Shown: positions 33,918 through 44,179, counted from the first letter of the stretch. The stretch: 64,000 nucleotides of DNA from Pandoraea capi (GCF_902459735.1 NZ_CABPRV010000004.1:310001-374000), one strand, 5' to 3'. The notes: a model not told the origin generated them from the sequence alone. Program-made: numbers and translations.

Positions 33918-35621
33918 TCAGTCACGAAATCCGGCCGCGAGCCGCGCCTTCTCGCCCTCGGCCACCAGCAAGGCGACGACCGGCGAGCGCGAGACCGGGT
34001 TCGTCATGACGCTGCCGCGCCGCTGGCAATGCCAGTGCCAGTCGATGACTGACCCGACGTCGTAATACTTATTGTCGCACGTCAGCCCATAGTCGTCGAA
34101 CGACACCAGACGCACGGCATCGGGACTCCCCGGATCGATGGCCTCCTGCGAAATCCGGTCGGTGTGAGCGCCGACGTAGCCGGGACTGAGGAATCGCACG
34201 CCGCTGAGCACGCCGATCTCTTCGCGTAGCCACAGCAACGCCGTACCCGGCGGCAGACCGCCTGCCGCCAGCAGCGGCGGGACGCGTTCGAAGTTCGCTT
34301 CGAGCATGCCGGCCAGTTGACGCCGCCCCTGCGTGCCATGCCAGTCGACGTCGCCATTCGCGATCAAATCGGGCAGATGCTGCGTGAGCAGCGCCACTTT
34401 CCGCTCCCAGCGCGGATCGCCGCGCCCGGGGGTGCGCAGCATCGCCGTGAGCCGGGAGAGCTCCGCCACCAGATCCAAGCTGCGCGCCGCCGCGTTGATG
34501 TGATGATCGCTGACCTCCGAGCGCTGGGCGACGACTTCCGTGGCGAGTTGACTGCGCAGCCGCGCGTCGCCCGCCCGGAGTTGCAGCGCCGCACTGGCGA
34601 TGACCGCGCAGGGCCGCGCAATGCCGTGCTCGGAACATACCAGCACGGTCTTGCCGGGATGACTTCGCATGAAATCCGCGATGCCCTTGCCGGCGCGCCA
34701 GAGCGTTGCGCCGTCGATCTGCGCGTCGAAGCGCTCCATGCCCGCGAATTCCATGAACTGCACGTGCGACAGACCCCCGTCGAGATTGCCGTGGGATGAG
34801 GCGACGGCGGACGTCGATGACGCGGGTGCAGCATGACGCTGGCTCGCCCCGCGACGGGTAACCGCAGCGATGTACTCGCCGATGGGCCGCTCACGGTAAC
34901 CCGATCCGGCTGCGGCGCCGTCCGCTCCCTCACGCCCATCGAGGCCATCGCACCCATCACGCCCCACGGCCCCCATGTCAGCCAAGTCACGCACACCCGC
35001 ACGCATCGCGCCCGGCTCGACACTGAAAACCGCGCCGATCTGCGCATGCGCCTTGAGCATACGGGTCAACGAGCGCGCCTCGGCCGGGGTCGCCGTGGGC
35101 CCGACGATGAAGCGACAGCCGCCCAGTTCGAGCAGGCCGTAGCGCGTGCATTCGCTCCCGACGCGAATCAGCGTGGCCGTGTTCACGCCGTAGCGTTCGG
35201 CCCAGCGTTGCGCGCCCTCCCGAATCGGCTGCACCCAATCGGGTGCCGGATCGTCGCAGCCCCAAAGCCTGATCGGTAATGTCAGGTCGATCGGGGCAGC
35301 ATGGGCGTCGGTCTTGAGGGCACGTCCGGCACCCGCCCTGACGCCACCTCGCCAATCGGCGGCCATCGTCATGCGCAGATCGGCCGAAACGTCTGCTGAT
35401 CTGCCGGTCGACGTCGGTGCGCCAGGCATTTGAGATTTTTGGGACGCCCGCGCCGACGCATGGGATACGGCGCCCGGCCCGCGCAGTGCCGGCGTACGGT
35501 TGAGGGTGCCTGTCAGCGACGTCGCCATGGCACCGGTACGCGACGGTGGCGGCGAAGATTCCTCGGGGCTGGACAGCCCAAGACAGCGGGTGACGGTCTT
35601 GGGAAAGCGATTGAACGGCAT
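33918..35621 (-). CDS. unrecognised 567-aa protein, possible secreted effector with U-box-like C-terminus
   Basis: I do not recognise the family as a whole. The ATG at 35621 has GGAG 6 bases upstream. Residues 1-110 are Ser/Pro/Thr/Ala-rich and look disordered, with no signal peptide. Residues 110-215 form a compact unit ([19 protein letters not shown]...[20 protein letters not shown]). A Gly/Asp-rich linker follows. Residues 285-345 contain [23 protein letters not shown], which resembles a phosphatase P-loop but has six, not five, residues between Cys and Arg. Residues 503-550 ([20 protein letters not shown]...[11 protein letters not shown]) resemble a U-box. Such a layout recalls injected effectors. 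No transport genes are nearby. Function is unproven. Confidence 0.6.
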   Translation of the reverse strand: MPFNRFPKTVTRCLGLSSPEESSPPPSRTGAMATSLTGTLNRTPALRGPGAVSHASARASQKSQMPGAPTSTGRSADVSADLRMTMAADWRGGVRAGAGRALKTDAHAAPIDLTLPIRLWGCDDPAPDWVQPIREGAQRWAERYGVNTATLIRVGSECTRYGLLELGGCRFIVGPTATPAEARSLTRMLKAHAQIGAVFSVEPGAMRAGVRDLADMGAVGRDGCDGLDGREGADGAAAGSGYRERPIGEYIAAVTRRGASQRHAAPASSTSAVASSHGNLDGGLSHVQFMEFAGMERFDAQIDGATLWRAGKGIADFMRSHPGKTVLVCSEHGIARPCAVIASAALQLRAGDARLRSQLATEVVAQRSEVSDHHINAAARSLDLVAELSRLTAMLRTPGRGDPRWERKVALLTQHLPDLIANGDVDWHGTQGRRQLAGMLEANFERVPPLLAAGGLPPGTALLWLREEIGVLSGVRFLSPGYVGAHTDRISQEAIDPGSPDAVRLVSFDDYGLTCDNKYYDVGSVIDWHWHCQRRGSVMTNPVSRSPVVALLVAEGEKARLAAGFRD

Positions 35622-35850
35622 CGAAAACTCCGGGTGGCCCAGAATGGGCGGGTTGGCGGGAGGCACGGAGACTGCCACGCCCCCTGCCGCCGGACTTCCG
35701 GGATTGACCGCACCGCTGTCGTTTCATGCCGACGCCGGAGCCGCCGCATCTTCAGGCCGAGCGCCAGCCGGGGTTTCGCCGTCCTTCGCCGGTCGAGGAT
35801 GTTGCCTAGAATGGAAACGTTCACCCGCCAAAGAGGCAAAGGGGGCTGCC

Positions 35851-36420
35851 GTGACGCTCGTCAGTTTCGTGACTTATGTCACTTTCACCGCTTTCGCCCT
35901 GCTGGGCGGCGTCCCGGCGTGGGCGCAGACGGCACCGACGCACCCGAGCGCCTCCCCCTCGACCGCGCCCCACAAGCCGTCGCCTCGGGCCAAGGCACCG
36001 CACGCGGCGTCCGGCAGCAGCGCGTCGAGCGCCCCGGCCGATGCCGACGAACGCCTCGCGCTCCCACGGCTCATCGCCATCGCCACGTCTGACAACGACG
36101 ACGACATTCCTCGCTTTGCCCTGTATGCGGCGCGCGACATCGAACAACTGGGGTTGCAGTTCCCGGCGCAGACGGCCAATGCGGCGCCCGACAGCGAGGT
36201 CGTCATCACCATGCGCCTGCGTGACAGCGCGACCGCGCGCATGCGGGATTTCTCACGCCAGCATATGAACGAGCCGATGACGCTGATCGTCGACGGCGTG
36301 GAGATGCTCACCGCGACGATTCGCTCGGAGCTCGGCGGCAAGTTTCAATTGCAACTGCCCAAAGAAAAAGCCCGGCTTCTGTTCCAGCGGGTGCTGGCGA
36401 AAGCCGGGCCTGCGACCTGA
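35851..36420 (+). CDS. exported protein with stand-alone SecD P1-head-like domain
   Basis: A 189-residue protein. The GTG at 35851 begins a signal peptide (VTLVSFVTYVTFTAFALLGGVPAWAQ); the frame upstream overlaps the divergent gene and looks non-coding. A Pro/Ser/Ala linker (27-65) is followed by a domain from about 105 to 185 reading VVITMRLRDSATARMRDFSRQHMNEPMTLIVDGVEMLTATIRSELGGKFQLQLP, similar to the P1 head of SecD, where the phrase 'rPLAIVLDG-v---P-I' is conserved. SecD itself has six transmembrane helices, which this protein lacks. Its role is unknown; substrate or chaperone binding in the periplasm is an inference. Confidence 0.72.
   Translation: MTLVSFVTYVTFTAFALLGGVPAWAQTAPTHPSASPSTAPHKPSPRAKAPHAASGSSASSAPADADERLALPRLIAIATSDNDDDIPRFALYAARDIEQLGLQFPAQTANAAPDSEVVITMRLRDSATARMRDFSRQHMNEPMTLIVDGVEMLTATIRSELGGKFQLQLPKEKARLLFQRVLAKAGPAT
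36361..36409 (-). terminator. fba terminator inside the opposite gene's 3' end
   Basis: Stem gcccggctt (36370-36378) and aagccgggc (36401-36409), 22-base loop. Read leftward it ends in CUUUUUCUUU (36361-36370). It lies 124 bases past the fba stop, within the last codons of the convergent SecD-P1-like gene. Confidence 0.7.
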
Positions 36421-36532
36421 GCGGGGATGTCCGTGCGACGCAACGTGCAACGTGACGGTCCGTCGACATCTCCCGGCTCCGGCAGGGCAACGCGCCATGC
36501 GAGACGTGTCTCTTACGGCGTGAGTTGCCTGA

Positions 36533-37597
36533 TTACTTCACGATCTGTGCAAGGTCGCCGCTCTTGTACTTCTCGGCCATCTTCTCGAGCGAGACCGTCT
36601 TGATCTTGCCCGCCTGACCTTCGCAGCCGAACGACAGATAGCGCGCCTTGCAAACCTGCTTGGCGGCTTCACGTGCCGGCTTCAGGTAGTCGCGCGGGTC
36701 GAACTTGCTCGGGTTTTCGAACAGATAACGACGAATCGCGCCGGTCATGGCCAGACGGATGTCGGTATCGATGTTGATCTTGCGCACGCCGTGCTTGATG
36801 CCTTCGACGATCTCTTCGACCGGCACGCCGTACGTTTCCTTCATGTCGCCACCGAATTCACGGATTTCGGCGAGCAGTTCCTGCGGCACCGACGACGAAC
36901 CATGCATCACCAGGTGGGTGTTCGGAATGCGGCGGTGGATTTCCTTGATGCGGTCGATGGCGAGAATGTCGCCCGTCGGCTTGCGGCTGAACTTGTAGGC
37001 GCCGTGCGAGGTACCGATGGCGATGGCCAGCGCGTCGCACTGCGTCTGTTGCACGAAGTCGGCAGCCTGATCCGGGTCGGTCAGCAGTTGCTCGCGGGTC
37101 ATCGTGCCGTCGGCGCCGTGGCCGTCTTCCTTGTCGCCCTTCATCGTTTCGAGCGAACCCAGCACGCCCAGCTCGGCTTCCACCGTCACGCCGATGTAGT
37201 GCGAGAACTCGACGACCTTCTTCGACACTTCGACGTTGTACTCGTAGCTGGCGACCGACTTGCCGTCGGCTTCGAGCGAGCCGTCCATCATCACGCTCGA
37301 GAAACCGCTCTTGATGGCGGCCATGCACACGGCCGGCGACTGGCCGTGATCCTGGTGCATCACCACCGGGATATGCGGGTAGGCTTCCACGGCGGCCGAG
37401 ATCAGGTGACGCAGGAACGCTTCGCCGGCGTACTTACGGGCACCGGCCGAAGCTTGCATGATGACCGGCGCACCGACTTCGTCGGCGGCGGCCATGATGG
37501 CGGAGACCTGCTCCAGATTGTTGACGTTGAAGGCCGGCAGACCGTAGCCGTTTTCGGCGGCGTGGTCGAGCAGCTGTCGCATAGAGACTAGGGGCAT
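36533..37597 (-). CDS. fba: class II fructose-1,6-bisphosphate aldolase
   Basis: A 354-residue zinc-dependent aldolase that splits fructose 1,6-bisphosphate into glyceraldehyde 3-phosphate and dihydroxyacetone phosphate, also usable in the Calvin cycle form (CbbA). Zinc and active-site motifs are present: [13 protein letters not shown] (His and Asp), the signature around [20 protein letters not shown] and [12 protein letters not shown]. Start is preceded by AAGGAG. It lies downstream of pgk and pyk on the same strand, forming a glycolysis gene group. Confidence 0.96.
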   Translation of the reverse strand: MPLVSMRQLLDHAAENGYGLPAFNVNNLEQVSAIMAAADEVGAPVIMQASAGARKYAGEAFLRHLISAAVEAYPHIPVVMHQDHGQSPAVCMAAIKSGFSSVMMDGSLEADGKSVASYEYNVEVSKKVVEFSHYIGVTVEAELGVLGSLETMKGDKEDGHGADGTMTREQLLTDPDQAADFVQQTQCDALAIAIGTSHGAYKFSRKPTGDILAIDRIKEIHRRIPNTHLVMHGSSSVPQELLAEIREFGGDMKETYGVPVEEIVEGIKHGVRKINIDTDIRLAMTGAIRRYLFENPSKFDPRDYLKPAREAAKQVCKARYLSFGCEGQAGKIKTVSLEKMAEKYKSGDLAQIVK

Positions 37598-37729
37598 GAT
37601 GTTCTCCTTGGAATCAAAAACTAAGCAAATCTTTCCTCGATCCAGAGGCGCCCCTCATGACGACGGCTCGCGAGCGGCGTGACGCGTGCAAAGCACTGCG
37701 CCCTCGCCGCCATCGCGCGGCCCGCGTCG

Positions 37730-39163
37730 TCATGCGTGGCCCACCTGGACGATCTTCAACGTATTGGTGCCGCCGGGTTGTCCCATCGGCTCGCCTACCG
37801 TCAGCACGATCGTGTCGCCGCGCTTCACGACACCGCTCGAGAGCAGCAGTTGTTCTGCCTGCTTGAGCGCCTGGTCGCGGTCATGCGCGGCGTCCGCGCG
37901 CATGGCGTAGACATTGCGATACAGCGCCATTTTGCGATGACTGCTGAGCTGCGAAGTCAGGGCAAAAATCGGCACATGGATCTTGTGACGAGACAGCCAC
38001 AACGCGGTCGCGCCCGACTCGGTCAGCGCCACGATGGCTTTCGCGCCAAGATGATACGCGGTAAACAAGGCACCGGCGGCAATCGTTTGATCAATGCGCG
38101 TAAAAGTTTGGTCCAGCCAGTCGCGATCGAGTTCCACCGTTTCCGAGCGCTCGGCTTCGACGCAAATCGCCGCCATCGTTTCGATGGTTTCGACCGGATA
38201 CTTGCCCGCGGCGCTCTCGGCCGACAGCATCACGGCGTCGGTGCCGTCGAGCACCGCGTTGGCGACGTCCGACACTTCGGCACGGGTCGGCACCGGATTG
38301 TGGATCATCGACTCCATCATCTGCGTGGCCGTGATGGTCGTCTTGTTCATCTCGCGCGCCAGCCGGATCATGCGCTTCTGAAGCGCCGGGACCGCCGCAT
38401 TGCCGACTTCGATGGCCAGATCGCCACGCGCGACCATGATGCAGTCCGACGCCGCCAGAATCTCTTCGAGCGCCGGAATCGCTTCCGCACGTTCGATCTT
38501 GGCGATCATCAGCGGCTTGATGCCGTAGGGCTCGCCGGCCACGTTCGCCAGACGACGCGCCATTTCCATATCGGTGGCGTTCTTCGGAAACGAGACCGCG
38601 ACGTAGTCGGCGCCCAGCGCCATCGCGGTCTTGATGTCTTCCATGTCCTTGGCGGTCAGCGCCGGCGCCGTCAGCCCGCCGCCCTGGCGGTTGATGCCCT
38701 TGTTGTTCGACAGATCGCCGCCGACCTTCACGGTCGTGTGGATCTCGGTGCCGAGCACGCGATCGACGATCAGCACGATCAGGCCGTCGTTGAGCAGCAG
38801 CACGTCGCCCGTGCGCACGTCGCGCGGCAGTTCCTTGTAGTCCAGCCCGACGCGCTCGTCGTTACCGAGTTCGCATTCGGCGTCCAGAATGAAGCGGGCG
38901 CCGGCTTCGAGCGTCGTCTTGCCGTTCTCGAACTTGCCGACGCGAATCTTCGGACCTTGCAGGTCGGCCATGATGGCCACTTCGCGGCCCGCCGCCTTGG
39001 CGGCCGCGCGCACCATCTCGGCGCGCTCGATGTGGTCTTGCGCCTTGCCGTGCGAGAAGTTCAGGCGAACGACGTCGACGCCTGCGGCGATCATGCGCGA
39101 AAGCACTTCCGGCGTGCTCGATGCCGGACCGATGGTGGCGACGATCTTGGTGGAGCGGTTCAT
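37730..39163 (-). CDS. pyk: pyruvate kinase
   Basis: A 477-residue enzyme that converts phosphoenolpyruvate and ADP to pyruvate and ATP. The ATG at 39163 gives the normal family start MNRSTKIVATIGPAS; in-frame ATGs slightly upstream are less likely. Motifs include RLNFSHG, MADLQGPKIRVG, the active-site segment MIAKIERAEAI, MVARGDLAIE, and TKTTITATQMMESM-type (NKTTITATQMMESMI). A C-terminal allosteric domain follows. It sits between pgk and fba. Confidence 0.97.
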   Translation of the reverse strand: MNRSTKIVATIGPASSTPEVLSRMIAAGVDVVRLNFSHGKAQDHIERAEMVRAAAKAAGREVAIMADLQGPKIRVGKFENGKTTLEAGARFILDAECELGNDERVGLDYKELPRDVRTGDVLLLNDGLIVLIVDRVLGTEIHTTVKVGGDLSNNKGINRQGGGLTAPALTAKDMEDIKTAMALGADYVAVSFPKNATDMEMARRLANVAGEPYGIKPLMIAKIERAEAIPALEEILAASDCIMVARGDLAIEVGNAAVPALQKRMIRLAREMNKTTITATQMMESMIHNPVPTRAEVSDVANAVLDGTDAVMLSAESAAGKYPVETIETMAAICVEAERSETVELDRDWLDQTFTRIDQTIAAGALFTAYHLGAKAIVALTESGATALWLSRHKIHVPIFALTSQLSSHRKMALYRNVYAMRADAAHDRDQALKQAEQLLLSSGVVKRGDTIVLTVGEPMGQPGGTNTLKIVQVGHA

Positions 39164-39402
39164 TACATCCATCTCTTCATCCTCTTTTGGTAGCAGCGCT
39201 TTCGACATAACTGGCGCTTAGAGGTTTGTAACGCAATTAGGCCGCCGCAGGTTAACCAAAAAGTTCGTATTGTCCGTACGAAATCGTTTGATTCGATCCC
39301 AAACGTTCGCAATAAAGCGGCCGAAACCACCATCTGCCAACGTCTCCGGGACCGTCCAACCGGCCCGCGAGCCCCGCCCCACCTGCCTTCGTGTATCCGC
39401 GA

Positions 39403-40608
39403 TCAGTTCGACCGGGCGGCGCGTTGTTGCAACACGTCGACGGCCGGCAGCGTCTTGCCTTCCAGGAATTCCAGGAAGGCGCCGCCACCGGTCGAGATGT
39501 AGCTGACCTGATCGGCGATACCGTACTTGGCGATGGCCGCGAGCGTGTCGCCGCCGCCGGCGATCGAGAAGCCCTTGGCGGCAGCGATGGCGCGCGCCAG
39601 GGTTTCCGTGCCGTGACCGAACTGGTCGAATTCGAACACCCCGACCGGGCCGTTCCACACGATGGTGCCGGCGCTGCCCAGTTGTTCGGCCAGCTTGGCG
39701 GCCGTTTGCGGGCCGATGTCGAGGATCATGTCGTCGGCAGCCACGTCGGCCGCGGCCTTCACGGTCGCTTCGGCGGTGGCGCTGAATTCCTTGGCGCAGA
39801 CGACGTCCGTCGGGATCGGTACCGACGCGCCGCGTGCGGCCATGGCGTCGATGATCGCGCGCGCCTCGCCGACCAGATCGGCTTCGGCGAGCGACTTGCC
39901 GATCGGCAGGCCGGCGGCCAGCATGAACGTGTTGGCGATGCCGCCGCCCACGATCAGCTGATCGACCTTGTCGGCTAGCGTCTTGAGAATGGTGAGCTTG
40001 GTCGAGACCTTGGAGCCGGCCACGATGGCCACGAGCGGACGCGCCGGTGCGTTCAGCGCCTTGCCCAGCGCTTCGAGTTCCGCGGCGAGCAGCGGACCGG
40101 CGCAGGCAACGGGGGCGTACTTGGCGATGCCGTGCGTCGTGGCTTCGGCGCGGTGGGCGGTGCCGAACGCGTCGTTCACATAGACGTCGCACAGCTTGGC
40201 CATCTTCTGCGCCAGTTCGTCGTTGTCCTTCTTCTCGCCCTTGTTGACGCGGCAGTTCTCCAGCAGCACGACCGTGCCGGGGGCCACGTCGAAGCCGCCG
40301 TCGACCCAGTCAGCCACCAGCTTCACGTCGCGGCCGAGCAGTTCCGACAGACGCTGCGCCACCGGGGCGAGCGAATCGGCGGGCTTGAACTCGCCTTCGG
40401 TCGGGCGGCCCAGATGCGAGGTGACCATCACGGCAGCGCCGGCGTCGAGCGACATCTGAATGGCGGGCACCGAGGCGCGGATCCGCGTGTCTTCCGTGAT
40501 ACGGCCGTTATCGTCTTGCGGCACGTTCAAATCGGCGCGGATGAAGACACGTTTGCCCGCAAGGGCGCCCTGAGCGATCAAATCGGAAAGACGTACGACG
40601 GAAGCCAT
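39403..40608 (-). CDS. pgk: phosphoglycerate kinase
   Basis: A 401-residue monomeric enzyme that makes ATP from 1,3-bisphosphoglycerate. The N-terminal domain has [15 protein letters not shown] and [11 protein letters not shown], followed by [15 protein letters not shown]; the C-terminal nucleotide domain has [21 protein letters not shown] and [20 protein letters not shown]. All expected blocks are present and the length is normal. It is the first of three glycolytic genes; about 240 bases separate it from pyk, so pyk may have its own promoter. Confidence 0.97.
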   Translation of the reverse strand: MASVVRLSDLIAQGALAGKRVFIRADLNVPQDDNGRITEDTRIRASVPAIQMSLDAGAAVMVTSHLGRPTEGEFKPADSLAPVAQRLSELLGRDVKLVADWVDGGFDVAPGTVVLLENCRVNKGEKKDNDELAQKMAKLCDVYVNDAFGTAHRAEATTHGIAKYAPVACAGPLLAAELEALGKALNAPARPLVAIVAGSKVSTKLTILKTLADKVDQLIVGGGIANTFMLAAGLPIGKSLAEADLVGEARAIIDAMAARGASVPIPTDVVCAKEFSATAEATVKAAADVAADDMILDIGPQTAAKLAEQLGSAGTIVWNGPVGVFEFDQFGHGTETLARAIAAAKGFSIAGGGDTLAAIAKYGIADQVSYISTGGGAFLEFLEGKTLPAVDVLQQRAARSN

Positions 40609-40694
40609 GAGAATCCGGAATAAATGGTGGGAAAAACATGCATTTTAACTGATCCGACCCACCGGATGCCCATTTTCACGGCGAGAGGTTCCAC

Positions 40695-41018
40695 CTACAG
40701 GAACAGTCGTCCCAGCGTGTAGACGACCATGCCGACCGCGATCATCTCGATCATGTTGCGCCGCCAGACGAACCAGCCCGTGGCCGCGACTGCCGCCGCC
40801 AGCTTGTGATTGCCCAGATGCAACGCAAACTGATGATCGAGCAGCATGACCTCGGGCACGACGATCACGGCCAGCGCCGCCGCCGGCGCATAGCGCAGCG
40901 CACGTTGCAGACGCTGGGGCAGCGCCACACGGTCGCCGCCGAGCAGGAAGAGCGTGCGCGTGACGATGGTGACCGCCGTCATGGCGACGAAGGCGAACCA
41001 GATCTCAAAGGTGCTCAT
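40695..41018 (-). CDS. azlD: AzlD family branched-chain amino acid export subunit
   Basis: A 107-residue membrane protein with about four short helices: FAFVAMTAVTIVTRTLFLL, YAPAAALAVIVVPEVML and a C-terminal pair. It matches AzlD, the small partner of AzlC; together these export branched-chain amino acids in the LIV-E class. The start overlaps the azlC stop by 4 bases, typical of the pair. Confidence 0.9.
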   Translation of the reverse strand: MSTFEIWFAFVAMTAVTIVTRTLFLLGGDRVALPQRLQRALRYAPAAALAVIVVPEVMLLDHQFALHLGNHKLAAAVAATGWFVWRRNMIEMIAVGMVVYTLGRLFL

Positions 41019-41932
41019 CGACGGCGCTCCCCGGCATGACGGCGTTCCTCGTCCATGACTTCCACGGCTTGCTCGGCCTGCACGACTTCATTTCGAATGT
41101 CGAGGGGGCTCGCCGCTGTCGGCGGCGCCACCGGAATCGGCACTTTCACCGGATCCGCCAGCGCCAGCCGCTTCGTGTGACGTGAGGCCAGTTCGTCGCA
41201 CACCATGCCGGCGGCGAGCGCGCCGATCACGCCCAGCACGAGATTGAGGCGGTACGGCAGATCGAAGGCCAGCACGCCGATGAGCGACGCGAGCGCCACG
41301 GCGAGCATCGTCGAGCGGCTGTTGATCGTGTGCACCATCATAGGAATGAGCGCGAGCGTGCCCGCAAATCCCAGCCCCCAGCTATCGGGCACGAGCGCGC
41401 CCAGCAAGATGCCGAGCGTCGACGAGATATGCCATACCGCCCAATTGCTGAGCGTGATGCCGTAGTAGGTGCCCTCTTTGCCCGGCACGTAGCCGTTGGC
41501 GAAATTCTGATTCATGAACATCACGAACCCGAGGTCGCCGTTCACATAGCCGAGCGCGATGCGGCGCGGCAGGGACAGATAGGAGAAATGCGGTTGCAGC
41601 CCGGCGCTGAAAATCACGAAACGCAGATTGACGATGCCGACCGTCAGCAGAATCGTCCACAGCGGCATGCCCGCAGCGAACAGGGGCAGTGACGCCAACT
41701 GCGCCGAACCGGCGTAGAGCATCAGGCTCATGCCGATGGCCTGCGGCACGGTGAGCACCGATTTGCTCATGGCGACGCCGGTGACCAGCCCCCATGAAAA
41801 GATCGCAGGCAATAGCGGCGAAATAATGCGAAAACCCGCCGCGAACCCTTCACGTTCGGCGGCTGGCAAGCGAAACATTGGCATGGTCGGCTGGGGGGCG
41901 AGCGCCGTGACGAACGACGCGGTGTCTGGCAT
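41015..41932 (-). CDS. azlC: AzlC family branched-chain amino acid exporter
   Basis: A 305-residue inner membrane protein with about eight hydrophobic segments. It has the AzlC features FAAGFRIISPLLPAIFSWGLVTGVAMSK, LMLYAGSAQLASLPL, VNLRFVIFSAGLQPHFSYLSLPRRIALGY and NGDLGFVMF. A longer than usual hydrophilic C-terminus (about 40 residues, rich in Pro and Glu) is present. AzlC and AzlD together export branched-chain amino acids. Confidence 0.93.
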   Translation of the reverse strand: MPDTASFVTALAPQPTMPMFRLPAAEREGFAAGFRIISPLLPAIFSWGLVTGVAMSKSVLTVPQAIGMSLMLYAGSAQLASLPLFAAGMPLWTILLTVGIVNLRFVIFSAGLQPHFSYLSLPRRIALGYVNGDLGFVMFMNQNFANGYVPGKEGTYYGITLSNWAVWHISSTLGILLGALVPDSWGLGFAGTLALIPMMVHTINSRSTMLAVALASLIGVLAFDLPYRLNLVLGVIGALAAGMVCDELASRHTKRLALADPVKVPIPVAPPTAASPLDIRNEVVQAEQAVEVMDEERRHAGERRR

Positions 41933-42301
41933 TGCGGGGCAAAGCGGTCCCGACGGCGCCCGGCACGCCCAAGATGACCGCTGGCGGTCATGGCGCCCGC
42001 CAGGGTTGCCGGAGTGTCTCGTAATAGGTGCATCGTTGGCGGCGGACGACAGGCCATTATAGCCACGGTAAATGGTTACTTAGTCCATGAAATACCGTCG
42101 TCGGCCTGTTTTTTCTGATGCAACGGGCGAGTTGTCGCGTGCGCACCACGCGGACCCATGAGGCGAGGCAGCGCCGCACCGCGCGAGGCGCTCGCCATCC
42201 GCAAAGGGCTGCTGCTGCTTTACAATAGCGACTTTTGGTAAGCGGGCAGCCGCTCGCGACGCCAGCGAATACCAGCGAATACCCATCACGGTCCGAACCC
42301 C
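41933..42301. other. divergent intergenic region between azlC and the zinc-finger gene
   Basis: About 370 bases without a supported gene. A more AT-rich stretch near 42055-42085 probably holds a promoter, but I cannot place -35 and -10 elements reliably. Short frames here lack ribosome sites. Confidence 0.5.
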
Positions 42302-42496
42302 ATGAGCGAAGTCAAACAAATGCCGGTCGTCGAAGTCGGCGCCGAAGATTTGCCCGTCCACTGCCCGAACCCGAAAATGCAGTCCTGGAGCAGCCATCCG
42401 CGCGTGTTCATCGACGTGAGCCACGGCGAAGCGGCCTGCGCCTACTGCGGCACGCGCTATCGCCTGAAGCCCGGCGTCGTGATCAAGGGTCACTGA
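42302..42496 (+). CDS. zinc-finger (CHCC) domain protein
   Basis: A 64-residue protein of the zf-CHCC family, related to the zinc-binding part of mitochondrial complex I subunit NDUFS6. Probable ligands are Cys21, His32 or His41, Cys46 and Cys49 within HCPNPKMQSWSSHPRVF and EAACAYCGTRYRLK. Bacterial members are widespread in Burkholderiales; function is not established. It precedes waaF, and all five genes to 45970 run forward. Confidence 0.9.
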   Translation: MSEVKQMPVVEVGAEDLPVHCPNPKMQSWSSHPRVFIDVSHGEAACAYCGTRYRLKPGVVIKGH

Positions 42497-42616
42497 TCGC
42501 TGCCTGCCTCGTGATCCGGCCCCGGCCGACGGCGCGCGGCACGCAACCGTTGCCCCGCGCCTGCCGGCTGGTCGTCCGTTTCATCGTCACGCTTAACGTA
42601 TAGAGTCTCCGCCACG

Positions 42617-43642
42617 ATGCATAAAGCCTTGGTGATCGCCCCCAACTGGATTGGGGACGCGCTGATGGCGCAGCCGTTGTTTACCCTGCTCAAGCGTCTG
42701 CATCCGCGTCTGACCATCGACGCGATCGCGCCCGGCTGGGTCGCCCCGGTGCTGGAACGCATGCCGGAGATTTCGCGCGTCGTCGCCACCGACCTCGCGC
42801 ACGGCAAATTGCAGCCGCTCGAGCGCTACCGGCTCGCGAGCGTGCTCGCCGACGAAGGGTACGACGCCGCCTATGTGCTGCCGAACTCCCTGAAGTCGTC
42901 GCTGATTCCGTGGCTGGCGCGCATTCCGTTGCGCATCGGCTACAAGGGCGAGCAGCGCTACGGCCTGCTCAACGTGCGCCACACCAACCCGCGCAAAGAC
43001 GAGCGCCCGCCGATGGTGCGGCACTACGCTGCGCTCGCGTTCGCGCCCGGCGCCAAGCTGCCCGAGACGCTGCCCACGCCGCGCATCGAAGCCGATCTGA
43101 ACGAGTCGGCTCGCGTCTTCGCCCGCTTCGGGCTCGATCTGCGCGTGCCGCTCGTGGTGTTCTGCCCCGGTGCCGAGTTCGGACCGGCCAAGCGCTGGCC
43201 GCCGGGCCATTTCGCCCAGCTCGCGCAACTGGTGCGCCGCTCGTTCCCGTATGCGCAGATCGTCGCGCTCGGGTCGGGCAAAGACGGCGCGCTGGCCCAG
43301 CAGATCGCCGCCGACGCGCCGTTCGTGCGCAATCTCTGCGGGCAGACGTCGCTCGCCGAAGCTTGCGCATTGCTCGCACGCGCCAACGCTGTGGTGAGCA
43401 ACGACTCGGGGTTGATGCACGTCACCGCGGCGTTGCGCCGCCCGCAGATCGCCCTGTTCGGTTCGTCCGATCCGCGCCACACGCCGCCGTTGTCCGACCA
43501 AGCGCATATCCTGTGGCTACAATTGGAGTGCAGCCCGTGTTTTGCCCGCGAATGTCCGCTGGGTCACACCCGCTGCCTGAACGAGCTGATGCCCGAGCAC
43601 GTGTTCGCAAATCTGCGCAACATCCTGCTCACGCAACGCTGA
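42617..43642 (+). CDS. waaF: lipopolysaccharide heptosyltransferase II
   Basis: A 341-residue family 9 glycosyltransferase that adds the second heptose to the LPS inner core from ADP-heptose. It begins ALVIAPNWIGDALMAQPLFTLLK, has VVFCPGAEFGPAKRWPPGHFAQLA (the ADP-heptose binding block with KRWP) and ANAVVSNDSGLMHVTAAL, and ends with the cysteine-containing CSPCFARECPLGHTRCL. These identify WaaF rather than WaaC. It acts on the cytoplasmic face of the inner membrane. Confidence 0.95.
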   Translation: MHKALVIAPNWIGDALMAQPLFTLLKRLHPRLTIDAIAPGWVAPVLERMPEISRVVATDLAHGKLQPLERYRLASVLADEGYDAAYVLPNSLKSSLIPWLARIPLRIGYKGEQRYGLLNVRHTNPRKDERPPMVRHYAALAFAPGAKLPETLPTPRIEADLNESARVFARFGLDLRVPLVVFCPGAEFGPAKRWPPGHFAQLAQLVRRSFPYAQIVALGSGKDGALAQQIAADAPFVRNLCGQTSLAEACALLARANAVVSNDSGLMHVTAALRRPQIALFGSSDPRHTPPLSDQAHILWLQLECSPCFARECPLGHTRCLNELMPEHVFANLRNILLTQR

Positions 43643-43723
43643 GGCGCACAAAGCCTCTTGCGAAACACGAGACGTCGGAAGCTGCAACAGTTCGACCCCG
43701 GTAACACTCAACGGTAAATCCTC

Positions 43724-44179
43724 ATGCCACGTTTTGTCCGTCTGTTCGATGCCGCCAGTGAAACCATCACGGCCTTTTATGACGCGCTGCGCCGGGGGCA
43801 GACGGATCGCGCGATGGCGCTTTGGGCGAACGAGGATTTCGTCAGCTACATTCGCGCCGACGGCACCCGCTGGGACGGTCTCGAACAGATCCGCAGCGGC
43901 CTCGTCGCCCAGTTCACGCAAAGCGTCGTGCTGATCGACTCGCTGGACACGACCGAGTACGACACCGTCGGCACGGTCGTGCATACGGCGACCGAAGCGA
44001 TACGCGTGGGCAACGAAGACGCCAAGCAGAACACTGCCCAGCTCATCCACACGACCTACGTGCTGGTCCACGAGCAGGGCGACTGGCGCTTCGCCCACAT
44101 CCATTCCAGCCCGCTGCCGCCGCATGCCGTCGAGCAATTCAGCCTGATGATGCACGCGCGCCCGGACGGGCTGCACTGA
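43724..44179 (+). CDS. NTF2/SnoaL-like domain protein
   Basis: A 151-residue protein with the cone-shaped NTF2-like fold: SETITAFYDALRRGQTDRAMALWANEDFVSYIRADGTRWDGLEQIRSGL and a sheet region TYVLVHEQGDWRFAHIHSSPLP. Such proteins may be small-molecule isomerases or binding domains; the substrate cannot be told. It lies between waaF and a YheT-like hydrolase. Confidence 0.82.
   Translation: MPRFVRLFDAASETITAFYDALRRGQTDRAMALWANEDFVSYIRADGTRWDGLEQIRSGLVAQFTQSVVLIDSLDTTEYDTVGTVVHTATEAIRVGNEDAKQNTAQLIHTTYVLVHEQGDWRFAHIHSSPLPPHAVEQFSLMMHARPDGLH

Noticed and set aside
34616-34650. Tyrosine-phosphatase active site in the 567-aa protein
   Set aside because: The loop VCSEHGIAR has six residues between Cys and Arg rather than five, so it is not a standard CX5R site.
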